Positions 58,090 through 64,000 of a DNA stretch of 64,000 nt are shown piece after piece. Within the stretch, counting starts at the first letter, position 1, and each line of letters begins with the position of its first letter. The stretch is taken from positions 15,201,962 through 15,265,961 of the forward strand of contig NC_067121.1 of assembly GCF_021347895.1 (NCBI RefSeq), written 5' to 3'. The notes below the pieces were generated by a model. It did no database searches. It had not been told where the DNA came from and saw only the letters and a list, made by a program, of their open reading frames with translations. Both the position numbers and the translations under genes were made by a program. The DNA is from Acanthochromis polyacanthus. Taxonomy: Eukaryota > Chordata > Actinopteri > Pomacentridae.

Positions 58090-61000
58090 TATGTTTTGGA
58101 GAAACCTCACACAGTACTTCAGACTTGTCATATGTTATGTTGACATACAAACTTTCGTGGCCTTTTCGCCTAAAGGCGAGTAGATACGGAATAGAAAGCA
58201 GAGATCCTGGACTCCTGCTCCACCATTACCTGAGAGATGAGGATGTCACTCAGCTGTGTTATGTAGTAGTTGTTTGGGTTTCCTTCCTCCCGACTTTGAT
58301 TTTGGCGCATTTTGAGGCAGTTGAGGAAGTGCTGGTGGAGGGTGAGCAGGGCTTCCACTCTTACGAAGAGCCACTCCAACTTCGGGGCCTCTATTAGCTG
58401 AGACTGCTTCAGTTCATGCATGTAGACATGAAGAAGGACTTTTAAGGTGCGTACATGGTGCATCTCTGTCTGGATCAACTCTAGGAAATTAATAAAGAGA
58501 GATCTTGTGATTACTGATGTAAATACTCTACTCCTTGCTAAATAATTACCAGTGAGTGGCCAAACTATCTAAATAAGCAAAGGTAAACAAAGTCATGCAA
58601 GTAAGGTTAGTTAGTAGTTCCTCCAAATGAAAGATGGAAAATGTATTCTAGGTGAATTTGTCCCAGTATCTTAGTATTGTGGCAGACACGGCCTCTATCA
58701 AAAGGATATGTGCAGCAAAGAAACTATCCATCATCATTATAATGACAGGCATTGTAATCTTTGCTTCATAAGCACAATTACTGTGTACTCTGCTACCAGA
58801 TCTTTTTTTTTTCCCCCCACTGGGTGACTGATATGAGAAACTTCTTATTTATATAAACACACCCTGACTGAAATGAAATATGATTATTAAAAATACAAAC
58901 TGATTTTTTTTATTTTTTTAACTCGTTATCCATTTTCAAAAAATATTCTTACAAAGACTAAGCTTCAGTCTGGTTTACACAGTCAAGCTTTGGCTTCTGT
59001 GCTTCAGCCTACCATATATGACATCCTGTCTTTTAATAGCCTCTTTGTTCAGGTCCCTCAGGTAGGTCTGGTCCACAGTCAGGCTCCAGGACTCTGCATC
59101 CAAATTCTGGGTATCGGACTCAAGTTCACCTCGCAGCGCAGCATAATGGGAGTCTGGATGACACATAGACAGACACACTGGAACTTATATTAATCAAACA
59201 AAACTTGTGCTGTGTGATAATATGAGTGTCTCTATGAGTGATTCATTACGTGTCATGTACAGGTTATTTTTAAATGTCCAACTTCCAAGACAAAAATCTT
59301 CTTCACATGGTTCCAGTTTTAGGTCACACCTTGTCATTACTGTAAACCAGAGAAACATTTAAGTCGTTCGTCTGGTCTCCTGGGTCGAGCCCTAAAGAAT
59401 AGCACTGTTTATTTTGATTGTTGAGTTAAAGTATTTTTAGTTTGTTTAACTCTAATGATGATGTTTGCCAGATCACAGTCAGAAAATCAAAAATGTAAAC
59501 AACTGGGATACTTTCTTAAAAGCAGTTTAAGCTCCTGAATAAATTTTTGTTTTAAACAATGTCCCAAATACCAAAAGTTTTGCACACCACAAGGTGTGTA
59601 TGATGAAATACTGTCTTACACACCGTCAATTACATATGCTGACTTCATTTTAAAAAATTATGCAAGAAGTGTTTGGATACAGCAATGTAAAAACACTCCA
59701 TTACAAGCAAAAATCAATTCAATTTGAAAATATTAGCAGACAGCTGTAGTTAAAGTAATAAGTTAAACAAGCTGGTTCAGCGATATGGCACCATTAAACT
59801 ACCAATCAGCAGCATGGTAGTGTTGTAGCTGATGCAGTTTTGAAGTACTTTACATCCAGTGCACACAGGAACACCACAAAGAAAGGAGAAAAAAATCCAA
59901 ACTCCTGATATCCAAATCTGTTTTTAGCTTTTTGACTTTTTCTCTAACCTTTGATTTATGGTCAGATATAGGATCATTTGAACATCCACTGAATTAAACT
60001 ATATCGGTAGTTTAGAGGGGAGAATCTATATTTAGTGTTACATCATCCATTGCGGCAAATACATTCACTAAAGCTATGAAATAAATGTAGTGGGAAAGTA
60101 CTAGAAAGTCAAATATTTCAATAAGAAATGTAGTGGAATGAATGTATAAAGTAGCATTAAAGTGGAAATATTTGCGCAACACACCTCTTAAAGTAAATGT
60201 ACGTAGTAACTTTCCACCATTGACATAAAAGAGTAGCCTATATGATTTTTTCAGTGATCAGTGTCTGGGTTTCTTTGTACAGTTTTAAATTGGTGATAAT
60301 TAAACTTCGAAAAATACATAAAGCCTAGGTCACATCACACTTATACTAACTGCAGTGAAATTTCCATGAACATTTCTATTTTATTTTTTTTTAAATAGTA
60401 ATGCTTTATTATGCTACTGCTGTTCTGACATCATGCTGACAGTGACTGACTGACCTTCTAGGTTGATGGGCTCCACCAAGGAGGACGCCAGAGACACAGA
60501 GTCCTCAGTGGAAAGCTTCAACTGCAGGCCTTCGATCTCATCCATCTGCGCCGCACCGGATCTAGTTGGTATGTGATGAGATAAGGTTCAGCAGGTAAAT
60601 TAAAATGTGATGTCAGCACAAAAGCATGTACGTACACACACAGGGTGTGAGGTGTCGATGATGCTGGGCAGATTTTACTGCAACACACACACACACACTG
60701 TGTATTCCTATCCTTGTGGGGACCTACCATTGACTCCCATTCATATCTAATCCCTAACCCTTACCCAGACCAAAACAATGCCTAACCCTAAAGAAACGTT
60801 TTTGCACTTTTACTTTTTTCAGTAACAACAACATGGCCAAGAAAACACTGTTTCCCCTCATGGGGACCCAAATGAGGTCCCCACAAATGACATTTCTTTT
60901 CGTTTTCCTATGGTTGTGAGGACATTAGGTCCCCACAACCCCTAAAAACACACACACCTACACACACATTTGGCTGTATATTCCTTTCCACCCTGGTGTT

Positions 61001-61358
61001 CTTGGTTATAGAAGGGGAGGGGTGTGTTGGACTGCTGTTCTTTTGGCAGCAGCATCATGAGGTGGCGCACGCACGCACAGCAGATGCTCAATAATAGTGC
61101 AATGGATATTTCCACTGGATGACTGATCTGATCAATATGAAGCATAAGAAAGCCTTGCTGACAAACAGATGCAATGTCAGTAAAAAATAACAACAAATAT
61201 CACATGACTCAAGAAAGGTTTTCACACCACACATCGATCAGGCCCAGAATGAATCCTGGTTGAATTTCAGCTGCTGATATTATCACTAACCTGAGACTCG
61301 TGACGTTGTACGAAGAAGACGCAGGCTGAGGGCTGGATTTTTTGAAGGTGATGGTCAT
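39875..61358 (-). CDS. arhgef18: Rho/Rac guanine nucleotide exchange factor 18 (p114RhoGEF)
   Basis: This gene encodes a DH-PH exchange factor that activates RhoA at junctions and the actomyosin cortex (family knowledge). Nineteen coding exons read in phase from ATG 61358: 61291-61358, 60455-60561, 59013-59153, 58230-58480, 55994-56119, 55172-55289, 54742-54993, 52519-52595, 52121-52302, 51418-51473, 50191-50370, 49865-50005, 43948-44066, 43792-43863, 43636-43683, 42968-43456, 42273-42591, 41857-41952, 39875-40029. The predicted protein is 998 residues, against about 1,015 for human p114 as I remember it. Order: short N-terminus, DH (about 103-290), PH (about 330-440), linker, coiled coil (about 650-800), proline-rich tail with [10 protein letters not shown] and a KEKVIFL end resembling the human EDVIFF end. 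All splice junctions checked obey GT/AG on the minus strand. Confidence 0.87.
40100..40560 (+). repeat. Dispersed repeat in the last arhgef18 intron, copy 2
   Basis: The inverted counterpart of 32075-32410; landmarks include GGATGAAATTTTCAGGGAAGGTC, TTAGATTTTGGCAGTAATGC, GTCACTGTAACTATGACAAC and CCTTGGCGGAGGACTGCGCT. The family is common in fish genomes but I cannot name it. Confidence 0.6.
42273..42591 (-). other. arhgef18: arhgef18 proline-rich tail exon
   Basis: The 319-bp exon encodes [15 protein letters not shown] and [20 protein letters not shown]. The last string is close to the human ARHGEF18 C-terminal segment and is my main reason to choose this paralogue over ARHGEF2, ARHGEF28 and AKAP13. 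Confidence 0.85.
42968..43456 (-). other. arhgef18: arhgef18 coiled-coil exon
   Basis: A 489-bp phase-0 exon of 163 codons is almost wholly Glu/Gln/Arg/Lys heptads ([18 protein letters not shown] and similar), predicting a long coiled coil. It starts [13 protein letters not shown], matching the human ARHGEF18 segment as I remember it, and ends DDPAQ. Confidence 0.85.
44792..44986 (-). pseudogene. hAT transposase C-terminal dimerisation domain, truncated
   Basis: The frame encodes the hATC dimerisation motif: [31 protein letters not shown] and [15 protein letters not shown]. Just upstream (minus sense) a WWK followed by TGA shows an inactivating stop, and the LINE insertion cuts off the catalytic and BED domains. 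It is a ZBED-like hAT relic. Confidence 0.82.
45412..46229 (+). pseudogene. LINE AP-endonuclease domain
   Basis: The open frame encodes a complete APE-type nuclease that would nick target [23 protein letters not shown] (metal-binding Glu), [12 protein letters not shown] (Asp/Asn), QVDYILCRR and ARQHRMVVC with the catalytic His. The frame then runs out of LINE homology into the HSP90 patch. Confidence 0.85.
46276..46500 (+). pseudogene. HSP90-alpha-type N-terminal fragment inside the LINE
   Basis: From ATG 46276 about 75 codons match the N-terminus of cytosolic HSP90: [53 protein letters not shown] and [16 protein letters not shown]. Homology stops abruptly near 46500, where LINE coding sequence ([19 protein letters not shown]) resumes. 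Acidic [10 protein letters not shown] favours the alpha form. There is no intron in the fragment, suggesting an RNA source. Residues such as KICYES differ from the usual KIRYES. It cannot make a chaperone: the ATP pocket is cut short. Confidence 0.85.
46772..47012 (+). mobile_element. 5' end of a BED-type hAT element inside the LINE
   Basis: The sequence starts TTAGGGGTGGGCGATATAAACGATATACGG, a typical hAT left end, followed by a short leader and ATG at 46900. The peptide has [14 protein letters not shown] and [10 protein letters not shown], resembling the start of a ZBED/BED-finger hAT transposase, then stops. LINE sequence resumes near 47013 with QQYGFMPRK. No right end of this hAT is present. 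Confidence 0.75.
47046..48118 (+). pseudogene. LINE reverse transcriptase and C-terminus
   Basis: The open part 47046-47678 has RT motifs [30 protein letters not shown] and [12 protein letters not shown] (catalytic Asp pair kept), and [13 protein letters not shown] frameshift/stop near 47678 precedes 47756-48118 with [24 protein letters not shown] and [12 protein letters not shown]. The RT fingers upstream were lost to the hAT patch. Confidence 0.85.
48979..49647. mobile_element. MITE with TTAA target duplication
   Basis: The left end GGGGGGAGTACACCTTAT and right end ATAAGGTGTACTCCCCCC are inverted repeats, each bordered by TTAA (48975-48978; 49648-49651). TTAA duplications are typical of piggyBac and Kolobok superfamilies. 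No open frame inside; it lies in the same arhgef18 intron as the hAT. Confidence 0.75.
50545..50630 (+). repeat. SINE tail fragment
   Basis: GCTGGGATAGGCTCCAGTCC ... GACCTTAGTGAGGATAAAGC matches the 3' part of the SINE at 37753-38108. A (CCCCCA)n expansion sits in the middle. The head is missing. Confidence 0.7.
51418..52595 (-). other. arhgef18: arhgef18 exons encoding the PH domain end
   Basis: Exons 52519-52595 and 52121-52302 encode the PH core: [38 protein letters not shown], and the closing helix [11 protein letters not shown]. The 56-bp exon 51418-51473 starts the linker. The LLQEKDQ and SLQ.LIVR strings are shared with ARHGEF2 and AKAP13, so the paralogue call depends on the C-terminal exons. 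Confidence 0.86.
52990..53999 (+). mobile_element. Rex1-like LINE 3' end
   Basis: The final RT-tail coding ([20 protein letters not shown], then [11 protein letters not shown]) is followed by the long 3'UTR with TATAGAGCCGGGTTCTGCTCGAGG, TTTTTTCCCTGTTAAAAAGG and TTGACGCTATATAAATAAAA, ending in GAATT repeats. These are typical of Rex1-like elements. It lies in the arhgef18 intron between the two PH-proximal exons; non-coding for the host. Confidence 0.75.
54150..54650 (-). mobile_element. Degenerate LINE RT-tail fragment
   Basis: The minus strand keeps diverged copies of the tail motifs seen at 1-886: [21 protein letters not shown] and a [10 protein letters not shown] region. Frame damage is heavy. 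It lies about 90 bp from arhgef18 exon 54742-54993. Confidence 0.6.
55440..55720 (+). mobile_element. Degenerate L2-like LINE 3' fragment
   Basis: CATGGTCTGGCTCCGCTCTAAATATCTGAGC encodes HGLAP..YLSEL-type residues, followed by LQPQTRKS-like and LW.QLPL-like remnants. These correspond to the RT C-terminal tail of L2-like fish LINEs. Very diverged. Confidence 0.5.
56120..58229. other. arhgef18 intron between DH exons
   Basis: No recognised element except an AT microsatellite at about 58043-58082 and a poly-T run near 57950. A plus-strand open frame at 57020-57286 has no support. Confidence 0.4.
60693..60950. repeat. GTGGGGAC-type dispersed repeat, copy 2
   Basis: Edges TGTGGGGACCTACCATTGAC and ATTAGGTCCCCACAAC are inverted; the centre has CCTAACCCTTACCC, AAACGTTTTTGCACTTTTAC and ATGGCCAAGAAAACAC in the same order as 30905-31130. 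CA-rich tracts flank both sides. Confidence 0.65.
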
Positions 61359-62863
61359 ACCTGGACTAAGGTATCGGGCAGGAAGGCCATTGGAGGCTGG
61401 GACAGAAACATTCTCCCCAGTGCTGTGCGACAGAAAAACGAATACAAAAAAGTCAACACTGTGTCATGTGGTTGAAAATAAGAGAGAATAAGTGCAGAGG
61501 AATGAAGTTAGAGAATCATGCAAGGTGAATGAACTGCTAGAATAAGGTATTTCTTTTTTAAATAATTTAAGAGGATCGATGGGAAAGTGTAGCTAAGGTG
61601 TCCTCATCGTTAGGACGCAACATATCTAAACACATATAAGCACACTGATTTACACCTGGAAAAGGGACCAAGAGGCCAGTGGTGTCAAATTCAGATGATA
61701 TGACATGAAATAATCAAAAGCAAAAAGACACAACAAACTCAGTCAAGTCTTCAAGCTGAAATACTGTATGTTTCGGTATAACTGGTACATGGTCAAAATC
61801 ATGTACCAAAAAAACATGTAAGACCACACATAGACTTTACAAATTAAAGATAAATTCAACTGAACTACATTTTCATGCATTATATGACATAAAGTTACTT
61901 TAATGTGTAAAACATGAACTTGATCATATTTAACTGCAATTTTCTTAATCTTTAAGAGTTTTAAGCAACATTAATAAAGTCACCACAGCATATCAATGAG
62001 CATTTCACGGATGTAGAGCTTATTATTTGAAATACTGCTGAACAATTAACTGATTTCAAATTAAAAATGTGACTCAAAATAATGACAGACCGCTGTTTAG
62101 AATAGACATTATGCTCCGTGTCCGACCCTGGGCTTATACTGCTTTGTCAGTGCTTTTACAAATTCATGTCGCTCTCTTTGTGTGACAATCACACTTTTGG
62201 TGGTGTTCCGTGAAAATTCTTCACCCCATGCTGCACAGTGAACTGAAGCATGACTTTAAAAAAAATATCACTAATTTAATTTTGTCAAAAGTTAGAATAA
62301 TTATTCTATCCAAATCATCCAACCCCATGTGGAAAAGAGATAAAAATAACCACACTTTTATTATTTGTTACTGGAAGCGCTTGGCTGACTCACAAGCCCA
62401 CAAAAAGACTACCTACAACAGAAAAAGGAGTATAAGTGGATAATGAACCCAAACAACAGGCTTCTGCAAAACTAATCTAGCCTTGTGAAGAGGAAACTGG
62501 TTTGGCAAACTTGACAATACAGCTCAAGTCAGACCAGCTTTCAAGCAAAGACAACTAAAAAAAACTGCATCAGGACACAAAACACCTACAAATGCAACCA
62601 ACACCTGCACAGCATCATGTCTGGACAAACATGGAGCAGCATTTTCTACTCTACTTTAAAAGACACTACAAATCATCAATGCCACCAAGTGGCTCTAGCT
62701 TTATTTCTTTGACTCTGAGATACACATCTCTGCAGGGCAGGGTGTGAAAGCGAAGACTGACAATTTCAAATCAAGCTTTTAAGTTAAACCATTTCTCAAA
62801 TCTCTGTTCTTGACAGAACAAAAAAAGCAATCATCTCCTTGTCTGCGACCCAGAGTGACTCAC

Positions 62864-62909
62864 CTTCTTCATATATACTTCTGCCCTTTAGTTTTCTGTG
62901 TTATGTCGG
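62864..62909 (-). other. arhgef18: Possible arhgef18 leader exon with upstream ATG
   Basis: A strong donor GTGAGTCAC (62863 downwards) ends sequence ...ATATATGAAGAAG. The acceptor (62912-62910, CTGTAG) has a poor pyrimidine tract, so this may instead be part of a longer first exon. Spliced to the acceptor at 61422, the main frame is preceded by an in-frame TGA, supporting ATG 61358 as the start. Confidence 0.45.
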
Positions 62910-63282
62910 CTACAGTTTCCTCGTGACTCTGGAAAAACACAAAGGAAAAAAAATCTTGTTCAGTCAGCGGATAAAAACAGAAGAGGAAAATGCAGAAAAC
63001 AAGAGACATTGAATGTACTGGGTCACAGTCTCACTGAGTTTGTGCGTCCCAGTTTTAGCACAGTAGCCTGCAGTGGCCCGCTGGCTGTGTTGGTTTGTGT
63101 ACACATGCTAATGGGCCCTTAGGGTCAATGAGAACGATCCATAGTTTTGTATAAATGCCTCCACCTGACTAAACAGCAGCAGTAGGAAAATCTGTAGCAA
63201 ATCAGACATGAGGAGGAACAAGGCATGGAAGGAAATCTTTAAATATGAAAGAATGAGCAATATTATCGAAGTGCACATATAC

Positions 63283-64000
63283 CAGTGGCGGGCCACGCAT
63301 TTCACACCTATGCCTTTAATAGTGCTCTGTCTGAATTCATCCACTCCACAATAACTATGAAATAGCTATAAAAAACCATCTTATTATGCAGAAATGCAGT
63401 ATAAAGAGTCGTTGAATCGCCAATAGATAACTTGTGTAACCACAATAAATGCTTTTACCTAAGAAATGAACCCAGGGTGCACAAGTCTCCTTCTACTGCA
63501 GCTACAGCTGTGACACATAAAAAACATCAATAACAGCCTCATAAAATTGCAATATTATTTAGGAAAATAGCAATATTTTATTCATCAAAAATTCTGATAA
63601 TTTGTACACAAAATCCATCCTCCTTACTTTCCTTAAAGAGTGCAATTACTCTGTCGTACAGATTATCTGTGCACTTCAGTTCAATCAAGAAGTCCTTTTC
63701 TATCGCTATCGAAGCTAATGCAGAAAGTGGCATAAGTTTTAATTTGTTTTAGGGCTGAAAATGTCCGCTCGACGGTAGTAGTGGACATGGGGATGGTCAC
63801 CGCCAAACACACAAATGTGTACAGCTGCCCCATGCCCTCATTCAGATTTGTCTGCTGAAGGAAGTCAAGGAGATCAGTGGGAGATTTTCCTGCAAAATCA
63901 CCCATGGCATACATTACAGTTAGTTCTGTTTTTAGCCGAGACAGATCAAAAAGTGTTCCATGGCTCTGTGTTATGCTGGAGAAGGCTGCATGCGGGAAAT
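63283..64000 (-). mobile_element. hAT transposon running off the right window edge
   Basis: A hAT-like end CAGTGGCGGGCCACGCAT begins at 63283. On the minus strand the frame from the window edge to about 63681 encodes a transposase C-terminus: GTLFDLSRLKTEL, MGQLYTFVCLAVTIPMSTT and VERTFSALKQIKTY, the hATC dimerisation signature of the ZMYM/52-kDa-repressor-like branch. The other end and the catalytic part lie outside. Confidence 0.8.

Larger units (their letters stand above)
54742..59153 (-). other. arhgef18: arhgef18 exons encoding the DH domain
   Basis: Exons 59013-59153, 58230-58480, 55994-56119, 55172-55289 and 54742-54993 carry the Dbl-homology catalytic core. Landmarks are [21 protein letters not shown] (conserved region 1), [26 protein letters not shown] (conserved region 3, contacts the GTPase) and [18 protein letters not shown]. 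The intact QRITKYP motif argues for active exchange function. Confidence 0.87.

Overview
The window is nuclear DNA of a ray-finned fish, most likely a percomorph teleost. The evidence is multi-exon genes with GT/AG introns, teleost-typical transposons (Tc1, hAT, Merlin, RTE, L2/Maui-like, Rex1-like, Gmr1-like gypsy, tRNA-SINE) and three vertebrate genes whose human orthologues all lie on chromosome 19p13. The genes are recognised from conserved motifs and phase-consistent exon chains, without database searches.

Genes: (1) At 4.6-5.6 kb (minus) lies the 5' end of a death-associated protein kinase gene, probably dapk3. Only the first coding exon and a likely 5'UTR exon are present. (2) At 23.99-34.67 kb (plus) lies a complete 15-exon signal peptide peptidase-like 2 gene (sppl2b), with a long 3'UTR to about 37.15 kb. 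(3) At 39.88-61.36 kb (minus) lies a complete p114RhoGEF-type gene (arhgef18): 19 coding exons, 998 codons, plus a probable leader exon near 62.9 kb. dapk3 and sppl2b are divergent, separated by about 18 kb of mostly transposon DNA. sppl2b and arhgef18 converge tail to tail.

Mobile DNA: 0-4.4 kb holds a LINE RT fragment, a hAT-type MITE family and a small terminal-inverted-repeat element carrying a RecQ-like helicase fragment. From 7,697 to 22,400 a dead Tc1 element holds four classes of insertion: a second Tc1 with an intact 349-codon transposase, which itself contains a complete Gmr1-like gypsy retrotransposon (855/859 bp LTRs, one 1,502-codon gag-pol frame with integrase ahead of RT); an L2-type LINE tail; a Merlin transposon; and a CA-rich MITE inside the Merlin. 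In an arhgef18 intron (44.1-48.5 kb) a hAT element is split by an RTE-type LINE, which has in turn been patched with a fragment of HSP90 coding sequence and with the 5' end of another hAT gene.

I see no CRISPR, operon, rRNA or true tRNA gene, and no new gene system. The most noteworthy signals are the multi-level nesting, the HSP90/BED patches inside one LINE, the helicase-bearing small element, the integrase-first retrotransposon and a predicted upstream ORF in the arhgef18 leader.
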